Positions 47,574-57,277 of a stretch of 64,000 nt of DNA are shown here, piece after piece (positions within the stretch are counted from its first letter, which is position 1; every line of letters begins with the position of its first letter). This DNA comes from JACVRM01 sp963809765 (GTDB lineage: Bacteria; Actinomycetota; Thermoleophilia; Gaiellales; Gaiellaceae), in contig CAWEKT010000001.1 of the NCBI GenBank assembly GCA_963809765.1, positions 1,116,001-1,180,000 of the forward strand, written 5' to 3'. A model generated the notes under the pieces. It did not search any database. It was given only the letters and a program-made list of their open reading frames with translations, and was not told the DNA's origin. Made by a program: the position numbers and the translations under genes.

Positions 47574-49509
47574 CTACAGGTGCTGGTCGAACCAGGCGAT
47601 GATCCGCTCGAGGCGGTCCTGTCGCCGGTCCGGGCGGCCGGTGGCGCCGAGCGCGTGGCTCTCACCCGGGTAGCGAAGGAGCTCGACAGGCCGCTCGAGC
47701 CAGCGCAGCGCCGTGAACAGGATCTCGCTCTGCGACGGCGGGCAGCGCATGTCGTTCTCCGCCTGGATGAGCAGCAGCGGTGTGCGGTTGCGGTGGATGT
47801 GCGCGGAGGGCGACTTCTCCCGCACGCGCTCGGGGTCCTCATGGGGGAGGCGCACGCCTGCAGCGCCCTCGATCGAGAAGAAGCCGAAGTCTGAGTGCCC
47901 GAACTCGGCGACGAGGTCGCTGACCGGGTTCTCGCAGACCGCCGCCGCGAAGCGGCCAGGGTGATGGCCGAGCAGCCACGCGGTCATGTAGCCGCCGTAG
48001 GAGCCACCGATGACGCCGATCCGGTCTCGGTCGGCGTACCCCTCGCGCACCGCCCACTGAATCGCGCGCAGCTGGTCGTTCGTGTCCGGCTCGCCCCAGG
48101 CGCCGTGCAGCGCCTTCGCGTACTCCTCGCCGTAACCCATCGACCCGCGCGGGTTCGTGTAGAGGACGTGGAAGCCGGCGTCGGCGATCGCGAGCATCGT
48201 CGTCGTCGGCGGCGGCCCGTACGCCAGGTACGGCCCGCCGTGGATCGTCAGCACCAGCGGCCGCTTCTTTCCTGCAGCCCGGCCGCGGATCAGCCACCCC
48301 TCGAAGTCGCCGCCGCTCCGCTTGCCGAAGCGGACGTTCACGAGCTCGCGCTTGAACGGCCCGAACCACCGGCTGCCGTCCCGCGTGAGCTGCCGGACCC
48401 GGCCTTCCTCAACCGCGTAGACCTCGCCGGGTGCCGAGCCCTCGTTGCCGACGACTGCAACCCGGCCCGCAGCGGTGGCGAAGTTGCTGGTGACGAAGTC
48501 GCCGTCGGCGAGCGGCTGGACGCTGCCGTCGCTGCCGAAGAGGCACGGGTAGCTACGGCCGGTGCGCGAGAGGACGGTCAGGACGCGCTCGTCGTCGAAC
48601 CAGCGAAGCGCTGCGCCGAAGAGCGTCGACGTGTCCACGAGGTCGGAGTTCGTCCACGTCCCGAGCGGCAGGTCGAGGTCGGCGGCCAGCCGTCGCAGCT
48701 TGCGGCGCTCGCACGATCCAGAGACCCGGGTTCTGCCAGAAGCGCGGCTCCTCGGAGTCGTAGCCGATCTGCGCCAGCGTGCCGCCGGGCGACCAGTCGG
48801 CGGTCTGCACCGCGGGCAGCGTGGTCTCCGCGCGCGGGCGGCCGCCGCCGGCCGGCACCGACCACACCGTCGGCCGCTCCCACAGGCCGGCCGTCTCCGA
48901 GCGGTCGGCGAGGAAGCCGATCCGCCGCCCGTTCGGCGCCCAGAACGCGTGCTGCACCTCGTACCCGGCTTCCGTCAGCCTGGCCGGCTTGCCGCCGCGG
49001 GCTCCGACCACCCAGAGGCTCGAGAACTGGTCGCGGACGCCGAGCCCGTCGAGACGCCAGGTGATGTCCGTGATCCGGCGCGCAACAGGATCCTCGGGCG
49101 TGCCGCCGGCGCGGAAGCGGTCCTCGCCGCTCGCGGCGATGACCAGCACCTGTGCGCCGTCGGGGGACCACGCCGCCGCCGACGCTGGCCCGGGGAGGTC
49201 GGCCAGCGGCTCGGGCTCCCCGCCCGAGAGCGACATGACGTAGGGCGCGGGCGGCTTGCCGCCTCGCCTCGAGATGAAGAGCAGGCGCGTCCCGTCCGGG
49301 GAGATGCGCGGCCGGCCGTCGACGTCCCCGCCCGTCAGGCGCTCGGGGCGCCCTCCGCGCCAGGGCACGCGCCACAGCCGAGCGCGGTACTCGTTGTCCT
49401 CGATCGTCCGGCGCCCGTAGACCACGAAGCTCCCGTCGGGAGCGACGTCGAGACCCTGCAGCTGCACCTGCCGGTGCACGTCCGCGGGCCGGAACGGGCG
49501 GCTCGCCAT
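47574..49509 (-). CDS. S9 family prolyl oligopeptidase, one apparent frameshift
   Basis: Serine peptidase of the acylaminoacyl/dipeptidyl peptidase group. From ATG 49509 the N-terminal half is a WD40-like propeller with TolB-type repeats (PRISPDGTRLLFISRRGG, AAWSPDGAQVLVIA, HAFWAPNGRRIGFLADR). A frame slip near 48690 leads into the rest of the propeller and the alpha/beta hydrolase domain: LTIHGGPYLAYG, nucleophile Ser in GVIGGSYGGYMTAWLL, Asp in IQAENDMRCPPSQ and His in YPGESHALG. No signal peptide, so probably cytoplasmic. About 645 codons, usual for the family. Confidence 0.92.
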
Positions 49510-49587
49510 CGCCGTAGCTCATCACAACGCGCCGCGCCTGCGCGGGTCCGTCCGACGCACCTCGATACACTGCCGCCCGCACGAACC

Positions 49588-49618
49588 CCTTTAACCCGGT
49601 CCCGTGAGGCCGAGAAGG
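49588..49618 (+). promoter_or_regulatory. PyrR-binding RNA hairpin sequestering the ribosome binding site
   Basis: CCTTT (49588-49592) can pair with GAAGG (49614-49618), part of the AAGGAG Shine-Dalgarno at 49615-49620. An inner CGG/CCG stem (49597-49599 with 49610-49612) closes the loop TCCCGTGAGG. The word GTCCCGTGAGGC between a CCTTTAA and the Shine-Dalgarno is the pattern I associate with pyr leaders of mycobacteria and other actinobacteria, where PyrR plus UMP represses translation. Confidence 0.8.
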
Positions 49619-49626
49619 AGTCGCCA

Positions 49627-49671
49627 ATGAACGCTGCGCCCATCCCGCCTGCGCTCCCCTGCGGGCGTTGA
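49627..49671 (+). CDS. 14-codon leader ORF (or displaced pyrR N-terminus)
   Basis: ATG 49627 has a strong AAGGAG seven bases upstream and runs MNAAPIPPALPCGR to TGA 49669-49671. That stop overlaps the TTG at 49668 that opens the pyrR frame, so pyrR translation could depend on reinitiation. The alternative, given the many indels in this assembly, is that this ATG is the true pyrR start and a one-base error near 49665 separates the frames. Confidence 0.5.
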   Translation: MNAAPIPPALPCGR

Positions 49672-50255
49672 CCCCCACCAGCCTCGGCACCGAGAAGGTC
49701 GTCCTCGACGAGGAGGCGATCTCGCGGACGCTGTCGCGCATCGCCCACGAGATCATCGAGGGCAACGAGGAGTTGACCGAGGTCGCACTCGTCGGCATCC
49801 ACACGCGCGGCGTCCCGCTCGCCCACCGCCTGCGGCGGCTGGTCGGCGAGTTCGCCGGCGAGGAGCCCGCCCTCGGCACGCTCGACATCACGTTCCACCG
49901 CGACGACGTCCACGTGCGCGGCGGGGGCGAGGCGCCTCTGCACGCGCAGCCGCTCGTCCGCGACACCAAGCTCGACTTCCCGGTCGAGGGCAAGACGATC
50001 GTCCTGGTCGACGACGTCCTCTACACCGGCCGCACCATCCGCGCCGCCATCGACGCGCTCTTCGACTACGGCCGCCCGGCGCGCGTGCAGCTGGCCGTCC
50101 TCGCCGATCGCGGCCACCGGGAGCTGCCCATCCGCCCGGACTACGTCGGCAAGAACCTGCCCACGGCACGAGGTGAGCGCGTCCAGGTGCAGCTCGTGGA
50201 GATCGACGAGGTCGACCGCGTGCTGCTCGTCCCCAGCCCCGAGGAGGACTCATGA
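49668..50255 (+). CDS. pyrR: Bifunctional pyr operon regulator/uracil phosphoribosyltransferase
   Basis: Senses UMP and binds the pyr leader RNA, with weak UPRTase activity. About 195 residues: VVLDEEAISRTLSRIAHEIIEGN, VGIHTRGVPLAHRL, DITFHRDD and the PRPP loop IVLVDDVLYTGRTIRAAIDAL. VLADRGHRELPIRPDYVGKNLPT is typical of PyrR. The TTG at 49668 is the first start in frame but has no ribosome binding site of its own (see leader ORF). Its end overlaps pyrB by ATGA. First gene of the pyrimidine operon. Confidence 0.92.
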   Translation: MTPTSLGTEKVVLDEEAISRTLSRIAHEIIEGNEELTEVALVGIHTRGVPLAHRLRRLVGEFAGEEPALGTLDITFHRDDVHVRGGGEAPLHAQPLVRDTKLDFPVEGKTIVLVDDVLYTGRTIRAAIDALFDYGRPARVQLAVLADRGHRELPIRPDYVGKNLPTARGERVQVQLVEIDEVDRVLLVPSPEEDS

Positions 50256-51268
50256 CCGCACAGAGAGGGGGCGGCGCCGACATCCGCGTCGTGCACGACG
50301 CACTGCGGCCGCCGGCCCGAGGCACGCGTCGCCACGTCATCTCCGTCGGCGACCTGACCCGCGACGACGTCGAGCGCCTGCTCGCCACGGCGCGCTCGTT
50401 CGCGGGCTCGCTCGAGCGCGAGGTCAAGAAGCTGCCGACGCTGCGCGGACGACTGGTCGTGAACCTCTTCTACGAGTCGTCGACGCGCACCTCGTCCAGC
50501 TTCGAGCTCGCGGCCAAGCGGCTCTCCGCGGACACGATGTCGATCAAGGCTGCCGGCTCGGCCGTCGACAAGGGCGAGTCGCTCAAGGACACCGCGCTCA
50601 CGCTCGCCGCCTACGACCCGGACGTCATCGTCATCCGGCACCCGCACATCGGCGCGCCGCAGCTCGTCGCGTCCACGGTCGACGCCCACGTCGTCAACGC
50701 CGGCGACGGCAAGCACCAGCATCCGACCCAGGCGCTGCTCGACCTCTACACCCTGCAGGCCGAGCTCGGCTCGATCGAGGGCCTCCACGTCGCGGTCGTC
50801 GGGGACGTCCTGCACTCACGGGTGGCGCGCTCGCTGGTACAGGCGCTCGTCCTGCTCGACGCGCGGGTCACGCTCGTCGGGCCGCCGCCGCTGCTCCCGC
50901 GCGGCATCGAGTCCCTCGGCTGCGAGACCTCGACCGACATCGGCGCGATCGCGGCCGCCGACGTCGTCTACGTCCTCCGCATGCAGCGCGAGCGGATGCA
51001 GGAGGGCGCCAACTTCGTGCCCAGCCTGCGCGAGTACACGGCGCGCTGGGGCGTCACGCCGGAACGCCTGCGCCCCGGACAGAAGGTGATGCATCCCGGG
51101 CCGATGAACCGCGGCGTCGAGATCGACGCGCGCGTCGCCGACTCGCCCGACGCACTGATCGGCGAGCAGGTCCGGGCGGGCCTGGTGATGCGCATGGCCG
51201 TCCTCTACGACCTGCTCACGCACGGTCCCGCCGCCGTGCGGGCCGAGGCGATGGAGGCGGTGGCCTGA
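50252..51268 (+). CDS. pyrB: Aspartate carbamoyltransferase catalytic subunit
   Basis: Forms carbamoyl-aspartate. 338 residues. The carbamoyl-phosphate loop NLFYESSTRTSSSFELAAKRL, the adjacent GSAVDKGESLKDT with the 80s-loop Lys, GDGKHQHPTQALLDLYTL and MHPGPMNRGVEI are all present. ATG 50252 overlaps the pyrR stop. No pyrI regulatory subunit is in the operon, as in other actinobacteria. The N-terminal 25 residues are a non-conserved extension, so translation might begin slightly downstream. Confidence 0.95.
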   Translation: MTAQRGGGADIRVVHDALRPPARGTRRHVISVGDLTRDDVERLLATARSFAGSLEREVKKLPTLRGRLVVNLFYESSTRTSSSFELAAKRLSADTMSIKAAGSAVDKGESLKDTALTLAAYDPDVIVIRHPHIGAPQLVASTVDAHVVNAGDGKHQHPTQALLDLYTLQAELGSIEGLHVAVVGDVLHSRVARSLVQALVLLDARVTLVGPPPLLPRGIESLGCETSTDIGAIAAADVVYVLRMQRERMQEGANFVPSLREYTARWGVTPERLRPGQKVMHPGPMNRGVEIDARVADSPDALIGEQVRAGLVMRMAVLYDLLTHGPAAVRAEAMEAVA

Positions 51269-52566
51269 TGCTCTACGTCGCCGACAAGCAGAAGGCCGAC
51301 CTCGTCGTACGCCGCGCCCGCGTCGTCGATCCGACCTCGCAGCTCGACGCGACGCTCGACGTCCGCGTCGACGGCGGCGTCGTCGCCCAGATCGGCGAGG
51401 ACCTGCCCGGCAACGGCCACCGGGTCGTGGAAGGGGAGGGGCTCGTCCTCGCGCCCGCGTTCGTCGACCCGCACGTCCACCTGCGCACCCCGGGCAGGGA
51501 GGACGAGGAGACCGTCGCGTCGGGCACGCAGGCCGCGGCGGCGGGCGGGTACTGCGCCGTGCTGGCGATGCCGAACACCGAGCCGGTCGTCGACTCGGCC
51601 GCGGTGCTCGGCGCGCTGGTCGACGACGCACGCCGCTCGGCCGAGGTGCCGGTCGGCTTCCTGGCAGCGATCTCGCGCGGGCAGCAGGGCGCCGAGCTGA
51701 CCGAGATGGGCGAGCTCGCCGACGCGGGCGCCGCCGGCTTCACCGACGACGGCAGGCCGGTCGTCTCTCCGGGGCTGATGCGGCGCGCGCTCCAGTACGC
51801 CTCGGTCGCCGGGCGCACGGTGGCCGTGCACTGCGAGGAGCCGACCCTCTCGCGGGAGGGCCAGATGCACGAGGGTGAGGTCTCGGCCCAGCTCGGGTTC
51901 ACCGGGTATCCGTCGGTTGCGGAGAGCCTGATGGTCGGTCGCGACCTCGCGCTCGCCGCCTACGAGGAGCGTCCCCTGCACCTCCTCCACCTCTCTGCAC
52001 GAGAGTCGGTCGACGAGCTGCGGGCCGCACAGGCGACGGGTGTCCAGGCGACCGGAGAGGTGACGCCCCACCACCTCGTGCTCACCGACGAGGCCGTCCG
52101 CTCGCTCGACCCGAACCTGAAGATGAACCCGCCGCTGCGGGCGGAGAGCGACCGAGAGGCGCTGGTGGAGGCGCTTCGCGACGGCACCATCGCCGCGGTC
52201 GCCACTGACCACGCCCCGCACGCGCGCGAGGAGAAGGAGGTGCCCTGGGAGGCGGCGCCCTTCGGCGTCACCGGGCTCGAGACGGCGTTCGCGGCTCTCA
52301 ACACCCACCTCGTCGAGCCGGGGCTCCTGCCGCTGCCGACGTTGCTCGAGCGGATGTCCGCGGGCCCGGCCCGGATCTACGGCCTGCCCGTTCCGCGGAT
52401 CGCGCTCGGCGCCCAGGCGAACCTCGTCCTGCTCGACCCCGACGCAGAGTGGACTGTCGAGCACCGCGGCTTCCGCTCACGGTCCGCCAACTCGTGGCTG
52501 CTGGGCGAGCGGCTCCGCGGCCGCGTGTTGCTGACGGTCGCCGCCGGCCAGGTGGCCTTCGGATGA
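51268..52566 (+). CDS. pyrC: Dihydroorotase
   Basis: Zinc amidohydrolase that cyclises carbamoyl-aspartate. ATG 51268 shares a base with the pyrB stop. 432 residues: APAFVDPHVHLRTPGREDEET (HxH metal ligands), AAGGYCAVLAMPNTEPVVD, AVHCEE, LHLLHLSARESVDEL, GEVTPHHLVL, NPPLRAESDREAL and AVATDHAPHAREEKEVPWEAAPFGVTGLET. Class I dihydroorotase pattern, frame intact. It ends in an ATGA overlap with the nucleotidyltransferase gene. Confidence 0.95.
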   Translation: MLYVADKQKADLVVRRARVVDPTSQLDATLDVRVDGGVVAQIGEDLPGNGHRVVEGEGLVLAPAFVDPHVHLRTPGREDEETVASGTQAAAAGGYCAVLAMPNTEPVVDSAAVLGALVDDARRSAEVPVGFLAAISRGQQGAELTEMGELADAGAAGFTDDGRPVVSPGLMRRALQYASVAGRTVAVHCEEPTLSREGQMHEGEVSAQLGFTGYPSVAESLMVGRDLALAAYEERPLHLLHLSARESVDELRAAQATGVQATGEVTPHHLVLTDEAVRSLDPNLKMNPPLRAESDREALVEALRDGTIAAVATDHAPHAREEKEVPWEAAPFGVTGLETAFAALNTHLVEPGLLPLPTLLERMSAGPARIYGLPVPRIALGAQANLVLLDPDAEWTVEHRGFRSRSANSWLLGERLRGRVLLTVAAGQVAFG

Positions 52567-53153
52567 GCGTCGTGAGCGAGCGGACTGTCGTCGACACGGC
52601 ACACGCGGTCGTTGGCGCTCTGGAGCTTGATGTCGTTGCCGCGTACGCCATCGGCTCGGTCGCGACCGGCGGCTTCGAGCCGGGGCGTAGCGACCTCGAC
52701 CTGATCGGCGTCCTGCAAGAGCGTCCGGCGCGTGGGGACATGGACGCTCTTGTCGAGCGCGTGCAGGCCGTCGACTTCGCACCCGCGCGCGGCCTCGAGC
52801 TCGTCGCTCTACGCGGGCGGCGAGGTCGTGCTCAACCTCAACACCGGCCGCGACATGGCCGAGCGCCTCGACTACGGCATTCCCGCCAGCGCGCGCTTCT
52901 GGTTCGTCATCGACCGCGCGATCGCCGAGCGGCACGCGATCGCGCTTGTCGGCCCACCGTGGTCCGAGTGCTTCGAACCCGTTCCGCGGAACGAGATCCT
53001 CGAGGCGCTCGAGGAGTCGCTCGAGCTGGATCGGGGCGCTGCAACATGGCGCGAGCCTGGGCGTGGGTCGAGTCGGGCGAGTGGCTGTCGAAGCCCGAGG
53101 CCGATCGGTGGCTCCGGGACCGGGTACGGGCCGCCCTCGAGGCAGCGCGGTGA
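52563..53153 (+). CDS. Nucleotidyltransferase-fold protein (aminoglycoside adenylyltransferase-like), apparent frameshifts
   Basis: ATG 52563 overlaps the pyrC stop. The N-terminal domain has AAYAIGSVATGGFEPGRSDLDLIGVL, the GS...DxD metal-binding motif of pol-beta-type nucleotidyltransferases. After a slip near 52795: GGEVVLNLNTGRDMAERLDYGIPASARFWFVIDRAIAERHAIALVGPP. After another near 53045: RAWAWVESGEWLSKPEADRW, like the C-terminal domain (DUF4111) of ANT(9)/AadA enzymes. It overlaps carA by GTGA, so it is a built-in member of the pyrimidine operon. Substrate unknown, and resistance is not implied. Confidence 0.78.
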   Translation: MSVVSERTVVDTAHAVVGALELDVVAAYAIGSVATGGFEPGRSDLDLIGVLQERPARGDMDALVERVQAVDFAPARGLELVALRGRRGRAQPQHRPRHGRAPRLRHSRQRALLVRHRPRDRRAARDRACRPTVVRVLRTRSAERDPRGARGVARAGSGRCNMARAWAWVESGEWLSKPEADRWLRDRVRAALEAAR

Positions 53154-54193
53154 CCGGCTTCGTCGCGCTCGAGGACGGGACCGTCTTTCACGGCGAGTCG
53201 GTCGGCGCTCCGGGCCACGCCTGCGGGGAGGCCGTCTTCACCACCGCGATGACCGGCTACCAGGAGGTCGTCACCGACCCGAGCTTCGCCGAGCAGGTCG
53301 TCTGCTTCACCGCGCCGATGGTCGGCAACTACGGCGTCGCGGCCCACCGCAACGAGTCGACGCGCGCGCACGCACGCGCCGTGCTCATGCGCGAGGCTCG
53401 CGGCCCCGCCTGGACCGACTGGCTGCACCGGCACGGCACGGTCGCGCTCAGCGGCATCGACACACGCTCACTCGTGCTCCACCTGCGCGACGCCGGCGCC
53501 ATGCGTGCGACCGTCGTTGCCGGCGAGGGCTCGGAGGACGAGGCCATCGCGCTTGCCCGCTCGCAACCCGGCATGGCCGGCAGGGCGCTGGCTGCTGTGG
53601 TCTCGACCGACGAGGCCTACGTCTTCGCACGCGGGGGCCGGGCCTCGGTCGCCGTGGTCGACTACGGCTGCAAGCGCTCGATCCTCGCCCGCCTCGCGGC
53701 CGCCGGCGCCGGCGTGACCGTCTACCCGCACGACGCCGGCCCCGAGGAGCTCCTCAACTACGACGCAGTGCTGCTGTCGAACGGGCCAGGCGATCCGGAG
53801 CCGCTCGCCGACGAGATCGAGGCCGTGCGCGAGCTGCTCGGCCGCGTGCCGGTGCTCGGCATCTGCCTCGGGCACCAGCTGCTCGCCCTCGCCGCCGGGC
53901 TGGAGACCTTCAAGCTGCCGTTCGGCCATCGCGGCGCCAACCACCCGGTGGTCGAGCGTCGCACCGGCCGCGTGCTGGTGACGTGCCAGAACCACGGCTT
54001 CGCGGTCGCACCGAGCGACGGCCGGGCGGCGACGTACGTGTCGCTCTACGACGGCACGGTCGAGGGGCTGGAGCTGCCCGAGCTGCAGGCGCGCTCGGTC
54101 CAGTTCCATCCCGAGGCGGGGCCTGGGCCGCACGACGCCTGGTCATTGCTCGACACCTGGGTGGAGGGGGTGAGCCTTGCCAAGGCGGCCTGA
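53150..54193 (+). CDS. carA: Carbamoyl-phosphate synthase small subunit
   Basis: Glutamine amidotransferase that feeds ammonia to CarB. GTG 53150 overlaps the upstream stop. 347 residues: ALEDGTVFHGESVG, GEAVFTTAMTGYQEVVTDPSF, GIDTRSLVLHLRDAGAMRA, VVDYGCKRSILARL, LSNGPGDPEPL, the nucleophile Cys in GICLGHQLLALAAG, GANHPV, CQNHGFAV and the His/Glu of VQFHPEAGPGPHDA. The frame is intact. It overlaps carB by 17 nt. Confidence 0.95.
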   Translation: MTGFVALEDGTVFHGESVGAPGHACGEAVFTTAMTGYQEVVTDPSFAEQVVCFTAPMVGNYGVAAHRNESTRAHARAVLMREARGPAWTDWLHRHGTVALSGIDTRSLVLHLRDAGAMRATVVAGEGSEDEAIALARSQPGMAGRALAAVVSTDEAYVFARGGRASVAVVDYGCKRSILARLAAAGAGVTVYPHDAGPEELLNYDAVLLSNGPGDPEPLADEIEAVRELLGRVPVLGICLGHQLLALAAGLETFKLPFGHRGANHPVVERRTGRVLVTCQNHGFAVAPSDGRAATYVSLYDGTVEGLELPELQARSVQFHPEAGPGPHDAWSLLDTWVEGVSLAKAA

Positions 54194-57100
54194 TCTCCGT
54201 TCCGTCTGCCTGATCGGCTCGGGGCCGATCGTGATCGGGCAGGCGTGTGAGTTCGACTATTCGGGCTCGCAGGCGTTGAAGGTGCTGCGGGCCGAGGGGT
54301 TGCAGACGATTGTTGTGAACTCGAACCCGGCGACGATCATGACCGACCCGGGTTTCGCCGACCGCACCTATCTCGAGCCGCTGGATGCGCAGAGCGTTGC
54401 CTCGGTGCTGGAGCGTGAGCGGCCGGATGCGTTGTTGCCGACGATGGGTGGCCAGACGGCGCTGAACGTGGCGCTGGAGCTGGCCGAGTCGGGTGTGCTG
54501 GCCGACCTCGGCGTCGAGCTGATCGGCGCCCCGGTCGAGGTGATTCGCCGCGCCGAGGACCGCGAGCTGTTCCGCGAGACCGTGCGCGGCGTTGGGTTGC
54601 GGGTGCCGGAGTCGACGGTGGTGACCGCGCCGCGCGAGCTGCCGATGGAGTTGTCGTTCCCGGTGATTCTGCGGCCGGCGTTCACGCTTGGCGGCCATGG
54701 CGGGGGCACGGCCTACTCGGCCGAGCAGCTCGAGGTGCTGCTGGGGCGGGCGCTGGCGGAGAGCCCGGTCGGGCAGGTGCTGGTCGAGGAGTCGTTGATC
54801 GGCTGGGACGAGTTCGAGCTCGAGCTGATGCGCGACCGCCGCGACAACGTCGTCATCGTCTGCTCGATCGAGAACCTCGACCCGATGGGCGTGCATACGG
54901 GTGACTCGGTGACGGTGGCGCCGCAGATGACGCTCGCCGACGAGGAGTACCAGGAGTTGCGCGACGCGGCCATCCGCATCATCCGGGCGGTCGGGGTGGA
55001 GACGGGCGGGGCCAACATCCAGTTCGCGCGCTCGCGCGACAGCGGCGAGCTGCGGGTGATCGAGATGAACCCGCGCGTGTCGCGCTCCTCGGCGCTGGCC
55101 TCGAAGGCGACCGGCTACCCGATCGCCAAGGTCGCCGCCAAGCTGGCGATCGGCTACACGCTCGACGAGATCCCCAACGACCTGACGCAGACGACCCCGG
55201 CCAGCTTCGAGCCGACGCTCGACTACGTCGTCGTCAAGATGCCGCGCTTCGCCTTCGAGAAGTTCCCCGGCGCAGACACCACGCTCGGAACGCAGATGAA
55301 GTCCGTCGGCGAAGCGATGGGCATCGGCCGCACCTTCAGCGAAGCCTTCCTCAAAGCGCTCCGCAGCCGCGAGCTCGATCACGCCCCGGGCGCGCCGTGG
55401 CGCGGCCTCGACGCCGTGCCGGAGGGTGTGCACCCGTGGTTCCTGGCCGAGTTCGAGCAGATCACGGGCGAGCTCGGGCGGATCGGAGTCGCTCGACACC
55501 CTCACCGCCGGCGACTGGGTCCGGCTCAAGCGCCTCGGGCTCTCCGACGCCGACGTGGGCGAGCACAGCGGCGCGGGGGAGGAGCAGGCGCGCGCGGCCC
55601 GCCTGGCCTGCGGCGTCCGCCCCGCCTTCCGCCGCGTCGACTCGTGCGCGGGCGAGGTCGAGGCCGGCTCCAACTACCTCTACTCCACCTGGGGCGAAGC
55701 CGATGATCCGCTTCCGCCGACCGGCGGCGAGCGAGGCACGGTCGTCATCCTCGGCTCGGGCCCCAACCGCATCGGCCAGGGGATCGAGTTCGACTACTGC
55801 TGCGTCCACGCCGCCCAGAGCTTCCGCTCGCTCGGCTACGAGGCAGTCATGGTCAACTGCAACCCCGAGACCGTCTCGACCGACTACGACACCTCCGACC
55901 GCCTCTACTTCGAACCGCTCGGCGTCGAAGAGGTGCTCGCCGTCTGCGAGCGCGAGCAGCCCGTCGGCGTCGCAATCCAGTTCGGCGGCCAGACCCCGCT
56001 CAAGCTGGCGCCGGCGCTCGAGGCGGCGGGCGTCCCGATCCTGGGCACGCCGCGCGAGGCCGTCGACCTGGCCGAGGACCGCGAGCGCTTTGCCGCTCTC
56101 TGTGCCGAGCTCGGCGTCCGCTGCCCCCCGTGGGGCATCGCCCGCTCGGCGGAGGAGGCGGTGCAGACGGCCGATCGGATCGGCTACCCGGTGCTCGTGC
56201 GGCCGTCGTACGTCCTCGGCGGCCGCGCCATGCGCATCTGTTACGACGCGAACGAGGTGGCGGCAGCCATGGCGGCGATCCACGGCCCGACCCTGGTCGA
56301 CCACTTCCTCGAGAACGCGGTCGAGATCGACGTCGACGCGCTCTGCGACGGCGAGGAGACCTACGTCGCCGCGGTCATGCAGCACGTCGAGGAGGCTGGG
56401 GTCCACTCGGGCGACTCGGCCTGCGTCCTGCCGCCGCCGTCGCTCGCCGCAGCCGCGCAGGACGAGGTCGAGGCCGTCGTTCGCCGCCTCGCCCCGGCGC
56501 TCGGCGTGGTCGGGCTCGTCAACGTCCAGCTCGCAGTCGCCGACGGCGAGGTGTTCGTGCTCGAGGCGAACCCGCGCGCGTCGCGCACGGTGCCGTTCGC
56601 CAGCAAGGCGACCGGCGTCAATCTCGTCGGCGCCGCCTGCGCGCTCGCCGCCGGCCATCGCCTCGCCGATCTCGACCTGCCCTGGGGCCGGACGCCGCTG
56701 GAGGTCAGCGTCAAGGCGGCGGTGCTCCCATTCGCCCGCTTCCCCGGCGCCGACCCGGTGCTGGGGCCCGGAGATGCGCTCGACCGGAGAGGTGATGGCC
56801 TCCGCGCACGACTTCGCAACCGCGTTCGCACAGGCGGAGCGGGCTGCCGGGCGGCCGCTGCCGCAGTCCGGGACCGCGTTCCTCTCCGTGCGCGACGCCG
56901 ACAAGGAGGCGCTGGTGCCGGTGGCCGCCGGGCTGGCCGGGCTCGGCTTCCGCCTCGTGGCGACGGCCGGCACGGCGCGCGCCCTCGGAGCCGCAGGCGT
57001 GCCGGTGGAGACCATCCGCAAGGTCACAGAAGGGGAAGACGGCCCGACAGTCGTCGACCTGATCCGACGCCGCCGCTGCGACCTGGTCGTGAACACGCCG

Positions 57101-57277
57101 CAGGGCCGCGGGGCCCGGAGCGACGGCTACGCGATCCGCGAGGCGGCGCTCGTCGCGCGGGTGCCGTGCATCACGACGCTCTCGGGCGCGGCGGCCGCTG
57201 TCGATGCCATCGCGAACGCGCGTGACGGCGGCGCGGTCTCGCTGCAGGAGCGCCACGCCGCCGCACAGGCGAGCTAG
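54177..57277 (+). CDS. carB: Carbamoyl-phosphate synthase large subunit, two apparent frameshifts
   Basis: Two homologous ATP-grasp halves plus an allosteric domain. TTG 54177 starts RSVCLIGSGPIVIGQACEFDYSGSQA. The first half has SNPATIMTDP, PTMGGQTALNVALEL and VIEMNPRVSRSSALASKATGYPIAK. The frame slips near 55490 in the oligomerisation domain. The second half has GSGPNRIGQGIEFDYCCVHAA, NCNPETVSTDYDTSDRLYFEP, QFGGQTPLKLA and LEANPRASRTVPFASKATG. A second slip near 56765 precedes the MGS-like domain (FRLVATAGTARALGAAGVPVE). About 1,033 codons. Codons over 54200-55100 are visibly G-ending compared with the rest. Confidence 0.95.
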
